NCBI GenBank assembly: GCA_017893485.1
Contig: CM030368.1
Span: forward strand, 176,944,504 to 177,008,503
Origin: Hemerocallis citrina
Taxonomy: Eukaryota > Streptophyta > Magnoliopsida > Asparagales > Asphodelaceae
Direction: 5' to 3'
Length of the DNA stretch: 64,000 nt
Made by a program: the position numbers and the translations under genes. The notes under the pieces are model-generated. The model worked only from the letters and a program-made list of their open reading frames with translations. It made no database searches and was not told the origin of the DNA. Below are positions 46,315 through 57,100 of this stretch, piece after piece; position 1 is the first letter of the stretch, and each line of letters begins with the position of its first letter.

Positions 46315-47248
46315 CGTCCCTTCATGCTTGTATTCTACATTAGTAATCTATTGAAAGAAGAGAAACCATTATATAGGAGATATATACATATTAGTGTGTG
46401 AGTTGTGTGTTGTGTTCCCCATTGGAGGCCGGCTATCACTACAAGAAGGAGCTCTCAGTTTTTGGCAAGGAGCAAGGAGGAGGAGTTTGTGCATTGCAAT
46501 CTAGGAGGAGAAGGCACTCGCTCGCAATCTAGGAGGCTCTAGGGGATTTTTCTTAATTGGGTTTTCTTCAAAAGGTGGGTGTTTCTTATGACTTCTAGAG
46601 TAGAAATCATACTAGGGAATGAAATTGAATTGTTATTATAAGTTACTAGTTGAAATGAAATGCATGCTTGCCTAATTAGAAGAGAATTGTTAATTAGCAA
46701 ATGTGTGTTGATTGATTACTAGAGTTATTAACTAGGAGTAAAAGTGTATGTTTCCCATTGTTATAAATATTAGAATGCATGTTAATTATGTTTAAATTGC
46801 AATTGTGTGAAATTCCCCATTGTTATATATTTATCATGTGAAAGATTTGAATAAATGAAAAAGAATGTTCTTTTGCATACAAATAATCGAATGCATCGTG
46901 TGTAGATTAATTAGTGAAAATGGAAGTTTTTATTCACTTATAAAGTTGATTTTGTGCTATCAAAATATCCTAGTTATCAATGAGTAAGCAAACATCATAG
47001 TAGTGAATTTTGTGGGAGAAATCATCTTTATTTATGACCAATTATATAATAGTTTTTCAAATGTCGAAATAGTGTTCATAATATGCAATCTAAGGCTAAA
47101 TACATGTTTTAAAAGAGGGGAAAATAACTTTAAAAATACTGGTTACTGTAGAATTGAATGTATTTTAATTCTGGAAATTTTTGTTTTCAAAAGAGAAGAG
47201 AAAGAACAAAAAAAATATTTTGGGAATTTGAAAAACCTAGCAGCGTCA

Positions 47249-47488
47249 GTCGACCGTTAGGCTAAAACAGTCGACTGCTCTGAGTATTTATTTTTCGTGC
47301 TGTTAATCTTTGCTGAACAGTCGACCGATCATAATGTAACAGTCGACTGCCCTGATCTTTTATTTTCGAGTTTTAAATCTTTGCAAAACTGTCGACTGGC
47401 CAAGTTAACAGTCGACTGTCCCGACCATTTTTCTTGAGTCTTTTAATCTTTTGCTGAACAGTCGACTGACTATGCTCCAAGAGTCGAC
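47249..47488. promoter_or_regulatory. Array of four paired GTCGAC palindromes in TekE
   Basis: GTCGAC at 47249, 47270, 47320, 47342, 47391, 47411, 47461 and 47483. Within pairs the spacing is 20-22 bp (about two helical turns); between pairs the period is 70-71 bp. Most sites extend to CAGTCGACTG. Spacers share TTTTAATCTTTGC. Related pairs occur in TekF and in the Sirevirus-like LTR. Function unknown; binding by a dimeric factor is an inference. Confidence 0.7.
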
Positions 47489-49084
47489 TGTCCAGACTAT
47501 TTTGACTTCTCAGAATTTTAAATTTCCTCGGAATAAAAAATAAATATGCTGTTTGAAAAGAACTTGAAAAAGAGTTTTGATAATAGAAAGAATGAAGATT
47601 GAATCTGACAAATTAGAAAAGTGAACTTTATTTGTCTTTTACATGAAATTGTATATGAAGTGAATCGAAATATCCTGATGAATTATGAAAGGTTTTATGA
47701 ACATGAATGCTATGCTTATGAAATATGAATTATGATTAATCATGAAAAGATATTACGAGTATGAAAGCTCGATGTTGTAATTGTGAGTTGAAATTGAGAA
47801 TTAGGGTATAGCCAAGCCTTATACCGTCAAAGTAAGAATTGTGAAATGATATTTTGAAATGAGAAGACCAAGGTTGGGTCATGTGAAATTAAATGAATAA
47901 AACCGGTATAGTGGAAGTACTACATTCTAAGAGATTGATTTTATTCACGATTCAATTAAACTAAGGATTAGATACATAGTGAAGATGTGATGAAAATAAG
48001 AAAAAAAAATTGAGTATGAGGGCCATTGGATTGGCGGTGTGAAAGTATTCACAGGATGTCCCATGATGAATCATGATAGGGCGTGGATACTGCTCTAGAG
48101 TACCATCCCGGTGGCGATGCTCGTGGGGTGTTTGACGACTGCTGATGGTGTCATGTCTATGGTAGGAGCTGAATTACCACAGGATGCCTGCATGATGAGT
48201 CATGTGTCAATGCGTTGGGATTCCCTCCAAGGCGCCTAGACATAAGTTCGTAGGTCAGAAAACATCTAGGATACTTACCGTAGTTACAGTAGTAGATTAA
48301 GTCATGGCGAAGGATTGAACCCTACAAGATGAAGAACGATTAAGGGCTTGCCCTCGGACCTATGTAGTATGAGATGCACAGAATCCGAACGAGTGCACAT
48401 TAGTTTCATATAATATAAATAATTGCATTAAGGACTAAGTGCACATTCATCACACGACATCAATAGGATAGTTCATTTAGCTTTGTTTGTGACAAGTTTG
48501 TGGTTTGTTAAGGAATGAGAATCGTTATACTGTTTCCGGCATAGAGAGTATGGCCGTGTATAATATTTCGTCAGTTGAATGAACTGACGCGCCCACAGTT
48601 TTATATGCAGGGTAAAGATGCTTGACAATTGAAATATACATGCTGCGCATGATTGATTTTAATGTTGTTTCATGTAATTTATTGTAATATTGCTTCCGCT
48701 GTGATAATGTACAAGTGTAATGTAACTCTGATAAAAGAAAAGTTTTTATTTCCTTGTAAAATTGTACGAAAGAAGTGTAAAGATCCTGTGGAACTCGAAT
48801 TCAGTTGTATTTTGGAATTCGGGGTGTTACAAAAATAATCTTTATTTTTTCTTTCAACGAAAGAGACAATTTAATTTAATAATTAAAGACAAGTTCATTC
48901 TTGAAATTTAGTCTCAAATTCTCTGTTACTTTTCATCAAAAGTCATATAAATTTATTTCATGAAGACTAAATAATTTAAAGTAATTTCCCACATTTTCCC
49001 CAATTTATAACTCATTCTTTTTATAACCCAATTTCATCAATACACTCTTAAAAAAGACGTTTTTTAAAGCCAAATCCCACACCC

Positions 49085-49152
49085 GGCCTCGAACCCACAA
49101 CCAACGCCCCAAAGACAGCACCCAAGACCGCTGCGCCAACCCGCTAGAGCGA
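49085..49152 (-). other. tRNA-like module in TekD, U5-proximal
   Basis: On the minus strand, TAGCGGGTTGGCGCAGCGG (49146-49128) resembles an A-box with D-arm and TGGGTTCGAGG (49097-49087) a B-box. After subtracting TekE it lies about 1.63 kb from the U5 end, the same place as in TekC. Confidence 0.58.
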
Positions 49153-49239
49153 TAGAGAATGGGTTTTAATTCTTTTATATTCAGTCTCGGCAATTTGGGT
49201 TTTATTTTTTTTTTTCAAAATAAAAACAAAGTAACCTTA

Positions 49240-49328
49240 CTCAGGATCGAACCCGAGACCAGAGACCAAGCCCCCCTCGCTACTGTAGAGACTGAGACCA
49301 ACCTAACCATCTGGTCTAAGAGACCATA
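49240..49328 (-). other. tRNA-like module in TekD, U5-distal
   Basis: On the minus strand, CCAGATGGTTAGGTTGG (49314-49298) resembles an A-box region and CGGGTTCGATCCT (49255-49243) matches the B-box. Corrected distance from the U5 end is about 1.79 kb, as in TekC. Confidence 0.58.
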
Positions 49329-49578
49329 TCGTTTCAAAGTGAATTAGAATCCTTTTGATCTGATTTTCTGTTTATTACTAGTTTTCAAAATTTTCAAAAA
49401 CGTTTTTAATTCTTTTTCTTCTCTTTTTGAACTCAAAATTTTCAGAATGTAAATTATACGAAAATACAGTAAAGCAGTATTTTTATAGTCATTATTTGCT
49501 TTATAAAAACATATATTTGAGTCATATTTTGTGTTTTATGTCCATAATTTTGACATTGAGAACACTTTTCATTTCTAC

Positions 49579-50197
49579 TGTTGCCGCTAAATTCGGTGTG
49601 GGAGCAAACAGATAGAATTTGTGAGTTCTTGGAAAACCTGAATAGCAAACCTAACATGTTCCGCCGGAGCTTTGACCGTTGACTCCCGCCGTTCACCTGC
49701 AAGGAAGTGCGAGACACCGGGGTTGATCCCAGCGACGCACCCTCCGACGCTCAAGTCAGTAACCAGAAATGATTATGAAAGAGCGTTTAACTAGAAAAAG
49801 ATTGATTACCTCTTAATGGAGATGGGTGTGGGGTATTTATAGTCGCCATTAGGATCAGATAAGGAATGTGATTCCTGTGATCTGATAAGGAATAAAATCC
49901 TCGTAATCAGATTAGGAATGTAATCCCTTAATTCCCGGTGAGAGGATAGTCGCGAATCAGGCCCGTTGATTTGGTTCAATCAGAGACCCTAATTCTATCC
50001 TTTCTGGACTAGGTGTGTTTCGGGTTGGGACCCGTATCCAGTTGAGGTGGATCCGTTCGTGGGTTATTGGGTCGTGAAGAAAGACCCAGTTCCCATTTCA
50101 GACCCGTTAGTAGGTGAAATTACCGTTTTACCCCTGAGCTTTAAGATTCGCGTCCGATGTAATCGGTCCCGATTTAATCCTATTTTTAGCCATATCA
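49579..50197 (-). mobile_element. Solo Tat-A LTR inside TekD
   Basis: 619 bp, minus strand, starts TGATATGGCTAAAAATAGG and ends TTAGCGGCAACA; target duplication TCTAC at 49574-49578 and 50198-50202. It matches the Tat-A2 5' LTR over its length and shows what the shortened Tat-A1 LTR has lost. Confidence 0.95.
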
Positions 50198-51455
50198 TCT
50201 ACATAATTTATAAGTCTAATTTCCCAAAATTTACTTTATGTCTCTATTTAATACATCATTAACCCATTACCATGATTAGAGCACTGGATGTTCTTGGTCT
50301 GTGAAGATGCGTTGTTAGGTGGATTCCCCTGGGAACAAGTGTTCGTTGTATTGTATGTTCTAATTCTACAAGATGCATTTAGTCAATTTGTGTCTCATAA
50401 GTACAAATTTGTTTCACATAGCACAATCTGTAAACATAACGCATGATGATAAGATAGATTCTAGCATTTCAATTTCGCATCTTTATCCATTAACAATCAT
50501 CTTAACAATCATTCTTTAAACTACTATTTTATCTCTAATCAACCAACCATAGGACTACAATTTATCAATTTCTTCTCAACTATTTTATCAAACATCCCCA
50601 GCATGGCATCTATATCTAGAAGCATGAGAAACACCCACCTATTGGAGAAAACAAATTGAAAGCTCCTAGAATGCAAGAAAAGTGGCATTCTCCTCCTAGA
50701 TTGTGTAGCGAATTGTCTCCTCCTCCTTGTGTTTGATGGAACCCGAACTCCTTGCTTCCTTGGATAGTTGGCCGGCCTCCTCTTGTTGGAACACACACAA
50801 AAGTTTCACCCTCTAATCTTTTACTCACTATTTCTACTCAATCTTTTCCCTCTCTTATCTTTTCTTTTAATAAAAGTTCAGTGCACTAATGAGAAGAATA
50901 GCTAGGGGTATTTATACATATTTAGGATGAGAATAGAAGGCTAGGATTCAATCAAGGAGTTAGAGATTAAGGACCAAGATGAATTGGGAAGTTGTAGTAA
51001 CTTCCATGATCACATAACCACTCCCTTCAACTCCATCCACTCTCCCTCTCTCTTTGCTCAAAACCGGCCACCTCTAGGGTGTGCACGTGCCCCTTCTAGT
51101 ACCCTCATATTAAAAGTTGTACAAATTTAATTAAACAATTGTCCACTAATTCTGTCTACATAACAAGTTGTGACAATTAAAAGATTAATTAAGTTGTGGG
51201 TTTCAAAAATAGTGGGCTTTAGGCTCATGGGCTATTTAATAAAATATTTAATTTATTAGGGTGGGCTTAAAAATAAGAAAACAAATTTAGGCTTTATAAA
51301 ATAGGCTTTTTAGAAAATTAAAGAGAAAGAAAGAAATAATTGCCCATGTTATAAAAGATAATTTTATAAGAAAATATGCATACAAATTTTGTACGTTCAC
51401 AACACGTAAAAATCAACATTTTCCATTAAATGAAAATTCAGGATATTACAGGTGG

Positions 51456-51815
51456 TGTTTCTGTAGGAGGAAGAATAGGCAGAACGTCAGTATGAGGTGA
51501 GAAAAGAGCTAAAGGAGTGGGACCAAATGGAATGCGTGAAGGTTTGACCGGGGAAAAAGGCCCAACAACAGAGGATTCAATAAAAATAGCATCACCTTGA
51601 GAGGTCAAATAGTAGGGAGAATCTTCCACAAAGGTGACATGTCAGGAAATAGAAATACGACCTACCACAAGATCAAAACAACGATATCCTTTATGTTTAG
51701 GACTGAGACCTAGGTGAATGCACTTAGTAGACCGGGCAGTGAGTTTCGTGCACTCAGTGGGAGGGAGAAGGACATAACAGATGCACCCAAAAATACAAGG
51801 CATACTGTTTTTTTT
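51456..51815 (-). pseudogene. Copia integrase C-terminal fragment
   Basis: Read leftward: [48 protein letters not shown], then HVTFVEDSPYY after a stop. This is the GKR-type region between integrase core and RT. It joins the left piece across TekD. Confidence 0.88.
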
Positions 51816-52043
51816 CTTTTTTTTTTCTTTTTTTTTTTGGATTGTAGGGTTTTGATAAGAAAAGAAGATTTGTATAATCGTGCTTTGATACCATGATAAT
51901 GTTAATAGAGAGATTGGAAAATATGATTGGATTATTGGTAGGATACAATTGTGTACAATAATTCCTATACATAGGAGAGAACCAAACACTAAACTGATAC
52001 ATATCCGATATGAGACTAAACATATATAATATAATATCTAACA

Positions 52044-52210
52044 CTTCTCAAATCGAAACCACCATCATCAATAGGTCTACAAACTTTCTCCCAAGTTAGC
52101 ATGTATATCCCGTTATCACCATTGCTTTTAGCCCATAGGAAAGATCTAAATTCACATTCCAGCATAGGCTTGGGTACTAGTTTCGGGTTTGTGGATCTAC
52201 CTAATGTGCT
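52044..52210 (-). pseudogene. LINE remnant, part right of the copia insertion
   Basis: Minus strand reads WEKVCRPIDDGGFDLR, the segment that follows RT in plant LINEs, directly abutting the target duplication CTTCT. It continues the LINE at 39819-41372. The right boundary is uncertain. Confidence 0.7.
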
Positions 52211-52665
52211 TGGGCCTTCATATTGAGATTTTTTTAAATTATTTTTTTAATTATTTTTTTTTTAAATTTTGGCAAACAGAATAAGATAAATTTAGATTGG
52301 CAGAAATAAAATAGCAGGAGAGGAGTTTTGTTTGTTTGTTTTGGGAATTATATATATTTGTGTAGTCCAGTAAGGACAAATTGATCATTGTATATAATAT
52401 TTAATGATGCGAGAAGATTATTTTACGGAGTATGACAAAATACAACATATTTAAGCTTATTATAGGATAAACTGCAAAAATGAACTAGATGGAGTTGTAG
52501 AAATTGGCAAAACATAGATGGGGTACAGTAAATTTTATCTGGATAAAAATAAACTTGTAAATTTTGGAGACATTATTTTGAACTCTTTTGGTTCAGGGGT
52601 ATTTGATATTGAGTTTTGAGGGAAAAACAAAATTTAAGCACTTGATATAAAAATCGCACATGTTA
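52211..52665. other. Unassigned AT-rich stretch
   Basis: No gene recognised. GAATTCC-free, with T-rich runs near 52230-52262 that might be an element tail. Confidence 0.35.
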
Positions 52666-52674
52666 TAAATTTTA

Positions 52675-53513
52675 GAATTTTTTATCAAACTATTCCACTT
52701 TTTGTAAGTATGTACGAAACTATCTCTATTTGCAAATTTAATACCAAAACATCCTTGTCGCTAACCGAGTTAGCGCAGTTAGCGCGCCTAGTAATTTTCT
52801 TCGAGCTAACTCAGTTAGCGTGCTGCAGGAGATACAACTTTTTCCCTCTTATGTGGGTGTGGCAAAAAACTCACACAATATAAACAAGTTAGCGTGCGTG
52901 TTTAAACCACTCGCACTAACGGCTCGTAGATGGAACAGTATTGGGCACTACCTCAAAGAGGGGTTTGGGTAAAAAAACACTAAGTATAGACACGTTAACT
53001 CTATTATTACCAAGGCCATTAACTGAGTTAACGACTGTGAAGATTTCAAATTTCTAGAAAGTTGAAACTTTTCAACTTTCTGGAAATTGGAGATACTCAC
53101 ACACGTTAACTCAGTTAACGTGCCTATTCTTACCAAGGCCGTTAACTGAGTTAACGTGTGTTAACGTGCCTATTTTTACTAAGGCCGTTAACTAAGTTAA
53201 CGAGTGTGAAGAAGTTTTCAGAAAGTTAAAACTTCCTGGAAATTGGAGAAACTCACACATGTTAACTCAGTTAATGTGCTTTGTTTTACCAAGGCCATTA
53301 ACTGAGTTAACGTGTATGCCTATCTTAACAAACAAACAGACAGGGATATTTTGTACATAACAAATCACTAAGTATAGACATGTTAACTCAGTTAACGTGT
53401 CTATTATTACCAAGGCCGTTAACTCAGTTAGCGACAGAGATATTTTGGTATTAAATTTGCAAACAGGGATAGTTTCATACATAAAAAAAAGTGTGATAGT
53501 TTGGTAAAAATTC
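52675..53513. mobile_element. MULE-like foldback element with palindromic interior
   Basis: Terminal inverted repeats of about 105 bp (GAATTTTT.ATCAAACTAT.. at the left; its inverted copy ..ATAGTTTGGTAAAAATTC at the right) and a 9-bp target duplication TAAATTTTA at 52666-52674 and 53514-53522. The interior is built from about ten copies of a 15-bp palindrome of the form G(T/C)TAACT(G/C)AGTTA(A/G)C, for example at 52806, 53105, 53141, 53187, 53262, 53384 and 53418, in units with the spacer TACCAAGGCC. No coding. Confidence 0.88.
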
Positions 53514-53529
53514 TAAATTTTAAGCACAT

Positions 53530-54127
53530 TGATATGGCTAAAAAGGGGGTTAAATCGGAACCGTCCAAATTGGGCACGAATCTTGAAGCTCAGGGGTAAA
53601 ACGGTAATTTTACCTACCAACGGGTTTGAAGCGGGTACTGGTTATCTTCCCCGAAGACCCATTTACCCGCAAACGGATCCATCTCAACTGGGTGCGGGTT
53701 TCAACCCGCAGCAAACCCGGTCCAGAAGGGATAGAATTAGGGTTTCTGATTAAATCCTAATCAACGGCCCTGATTCATATCTATCCCTTCACTGGGGATT
53801 AGGGATTACATTCCTTATCTAACCACAGGGGGATTACATTCCTAATCTGATCCCAGCGGCGCCTATAAATACCCCCTATCCATCTCCGTTGAGAGGTAAT
53901 CAATCTTTCTCCAGTTTTTGCGCTCTTTCTTAATCATCCCTGATTACTGACTTGAGCGTCGGAGGGTGCGTCGCCGAGAACAACCCCGGTGTGTCGCACT
54001 TTTTGCAGGTATACGGCGGGAGTCAGCGTTAAACTCCGACGGAATAGGTATACAGGTTTGCTATTCAGTTTTCCTAAGAATCCACAAATACTATCTGTTT
54101 GCCCCCACACCAAATTTAGCGGCAACA
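53530..54127 (+). repeat. 5' LTR of Tat-A2
   Basis: 598 bp, TGATATGGCTAAAAAGG to TTAGCGGCAACA. TATAAATA at 53864-53871. CGTCGGAGGGTGCGTCGCCG and CCCCGGTGTGTCGC in R/U5 resemble the Tat-B LTR block. Confidence 0.95.
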
Positions 54128-54130
54128 GAT

Positions 54131-54148
54131 TGGCGCCGTCTGTGGGAA
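54131..54148 (+). promoter_or_regulatory. Primer-binding site of Tat-A2
   Basis: TGGCGCCGTCTGTGGGAA three bases after the LTR end; the same sequence as in Tat-B2. Confidence 0.87.
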
Positions 54149-54198
54149 ACTAACGAATAGCAACCTCCCCTCTTCCCGTTGGACAGATCTCTCCAGCC

Positions 54199-57100
54199 AT
54201 GCCTCCTAGGAAAGTCAGATCTAGAGGGTCCAACCGAGGACCCAACCCCGATCAGCAACAAGAGGTTCCCCCTCAAACCGCTCAACAGCAGGGACAGCTT
54301 CTTCCTCCGGTGGAGGACCCACTCCAACAGGGCCCGCCTGCTCTTCAGAACCAACAGCCTCCCAAAGGTCCCAATCCGCAAAAACAGCCTCTCCATCCAT
54401 AACGCCTCTTCGGACTCTATGGCCTCTCACCATCCCCGAGCTTCCGATCACCACCACACCGTCCTCAATCGGCAGAAGGATGAGGACCTTCGCCGCCATC
54501 TGGATGAAAAGCGGGCCCGAGAGGGAACCTTCCGCCAACACCGTCCGGATGAGCGGTCTCCTCACTGCCGAGAATACAGAAGGTCCCCTACCCGAAGGGG
54601 GCGGAGAGAGTCCCCCGAGCATTACAGAAGAAGGCCACACTCCCCCGCAGGTCGGCAACAACCTAGGAACGATGAGGCACCCATCACCCGTGCCGAGTTC
54701 CAGCAGTTCCAAGCGACCGTCCTACAAGCTCTCTATCTCCATCCCAACACCAATGCACCCAAGATTCCCTCTCCTCCTCCAGTCCGAAGTCCTCGCCGAC
54801 GGTCACCATCTCCTCCTCCAGCTCCTAGCAACTCCCGGCATGTGCAAAGTCCTCGCCGGTCCAGGAGCTACCGTCGTCGTAGCCCCCGCTCTCCCTCGTA
54901 CGAAGATGAGTCTAGAGGCTCGGCTGATTACCGTCGAAGGGACGACGCTGTGTACTGCCGTCTCCATGAGATGGAGAGGCACTTGGGTCAGTTAGACCGA
55001 GAAGACAAACTTAGAGGAAGGACCCTTCGTCCTAGCAGACCTCCTTTTTCCCGAACCATAATGGATGCACCTGTACCAATCGGCTTCAAGCCTCCTCAAT
55101 TTGAGACCTACTCCGGGGAAACTGACCCCGTCGATCACATCGAGAGCTTCAAGACCCTAATGCTCATCCATCAAGCTTCCGATGCTCTGCTCTGTAAAAC
55201 CTTCCCCGCAACTTTCAAAGGTCCGGCTCGAGAATGGTACTCTCGCCTCGCCCCATCCTCAATATTCTCCTTCGAGCAATTCGAGACCCTCTTCGTCACC
55301 CATTTTGTAAATAGCTGTAGAACTGAGAAGACCAGCATCTCGCTATTGTACCTCCACCAGAAGAAGGGTGAGAAGTTGAGAGACTATGTGAAGAGGTTCA
55401 CAGCTGAAGCCAGGTCTATAGCATCCCTCGACCAGTCAGTCGCTGCAGCAGCATTTCAGTCCAATGTCCTCAATTCCAACCTCCGCTCCTCCCTCGCCAA
55501 GAAGCCACCACAGAACTTCTCTGACCTCCTCCTCCGAAGTGAAAAGTACATTCGGGTCGAAGAAGCCGAGCACCGCCCCAACTTGGAGGGGTCTTCCTCC
55601 GGGTTTAAGAGAAAGGGAACAGAAGAGGAAGGAGCCAAGAAGCTCCAGAAGAATAATGCCGGCCAGCGCGGACCTCCCCCCAGATTCGAGAAGTTTACTC
55701 CCCTTACCACTAATGTCTCTACCATTCTGATGGAAGTTGAGAAGGAAGGGATCATACCTCCTGCTCCGAGGATGAACACCCCTGCCAAGAAAAGGGATAA
55801 AGAGAAGTGGTGCCGTTATCATCGGGACCACGGCCACGACACCAATGATTGTCGGACCCTGAAGAATGAGATAGAAGCCCTCATCCAGAGGGGGCAGCTG
55901 ACCAGGTTCGTAAGAAAGGACCGAGCCGAACTTTCTCCCCCGCCCCAGGGGGCTAATAAGCGACCGGAACGCGATGAAACGCCCGACTTCGAGGAGGAGC
56001 GTGTCCTGCAACTCATTTATGGGGGCCCAATGGGGGGCTCCTCAAACTCCTTTCGAAAGGCATTTATAAGAGAAGTCAATTCGGTTCGCGCCACCCCTCA
56101 TCCCAAAGGCCTCGGAGTGCCCGTCACATTCTCAGACGAAGATCTTAAAGGTGTCCGCACCCCTCATTGTGACGCACTCGTCATCAGCCTCCACATGGCG
56201 AACTTCAAAGTGGAGAGGATCCTAGTGGACAATGGCAGCTCCGTTAACATCCACTTCCTCGCCGCTTTTAAAGGCCTAAAGCTCTCCCGAGACAGACTCA
56301 AGCCTGTCGGCTACACGCTCCATGGGTTCACGGGAGTGCCAGTGACTATTGAAGGGGTGATCACCCTCGACGTAACCGCTGGCAAAACTCCTACCACCTG
56401 AACGGAGTCGATGGACTTCATGGTCGCAGATGTCCCCGCAGCCTACAATGTCATTTTGGGTCGGCCCGGCCTAGCTGACCTTGAAGCCGTCCCCTCTTCC
56501 TATCACCTCAAAATGAAGTTTCCAACTCGGGCCGGAGTAGGGGAGGTAAAAGGCAATAAGGAAACAGCCCGCAAGTGCTACATGACCTCTACCCTCGGTC
56601 CAGTCCTCTGCTTAGAAACTCTGGAAATCCCCTAAGATGCTGCCCGACCGACGTCCGAGCCGGTGAACGAATTGGAGGAAGTGCTCTTCTCTGAGCTGGA
56701 TCCAACTCGAAAGTTCTTTGTTAGCAAGACCCTCCCATCCGCCCTATACTCGGACATTGTACAGTGCATCCGAAGGAACCGAGACCTCTTTGCTTGGTCA
56801 GCTGCAGACATGCCCATAATTTCCGAAGAGCTCTTGGTCCACCACCTCAGCGTTGTTCCGGGGTCCAAACCGGTTCAACAGAAGAGGCGCAAGTTCGCCC
56901 CCGAGCGCCAGCTAGCTATAAAAGAGGAGGTGGACAAGCTCTTGAAGGCCCGGTTCATACAAGAGGTGAACTATCCCGAGTGGTTGTCGAATGTAGTAAT
57001 GGTGAAAAAGTCCAATGGGACTTGGAGGATTTGTATTGATTTTACCGATCTCAACAAGGCTTGCCCCAAGGATCCCTTCCCTCTTCCGAGTATTGACACT

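Larger units (their letters stand above)
44665..48831 (+). mobile_element. Solo Tekay-like LTR TekE inside TekD
   Basis: Starts TGTAATGCCCTAAACTTTC and ends GGGGTGTTACA; target duplication AAAAT at 44660-44664 and 48832-48836. About 3.1 kb without the MULE. It is the inverted relative of TekD, so the pair forms large inverted repeats. TATAAATA at 46274-46281. It lacks the tRNA-like modules and instead has the GTCGAC array at 47249-47488. The dyad is at 48570-48590. Confidence 0.94.
43281..51450 (-). mobile_element. Solo Tekay-like LTR TekD, with two insertions
   Basis: Starts TGTAACACCCCGAATTCC (43281) and ends CAGGATATTACA (51450); target duplication GGTGG at 43276-43280 and 51451-51455. 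Removing TekE and the solo Tat LTR with their duplications leaves about 3.37 kb. The minus-strand TATA box is at 50909-50916, giving U3 of about 0.53 kb and R-U5 of about 2.8 kb. Shares the dyad at 43535-43555. Two tRNA-like modules lie at 49085-49152 and 49240-49328. Confidence 0.93.
41373..52043 (-). mobile_element. Ty1/copia element with 150-bp LTRs, internally deleted and multiply invaded
   Basis: LTRs at 41373-41522 and 51894-52043, each exactly 150 bp, with TGATAA/TGTTAGAT-type ends; target duplication CTTCT at 41368-41372 and 52044-52048. The initiator-Met-type primer site TGGTATCAAAGC (minus, 51893-51882) abuts the right LTR, so the element reads leftward. Gag, protease and most of integrase are missing; a T-rich junction near 51810-51840 marks the deletion. 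It is split by solo LTR TekD. Without insertions about 2.5 kb remains. Short LTRs suggest an Ale/Retrofit-type copia. Confidence 0.92.

Noticed and set aside
54199..54402. Separate short ORF upstream of Tat-A2 gag
   Set aside because: In Tat-A1 the same stretch is in frame with gag, so it is the gag N-terminus cut off by a frameshift, not an upstream gene.
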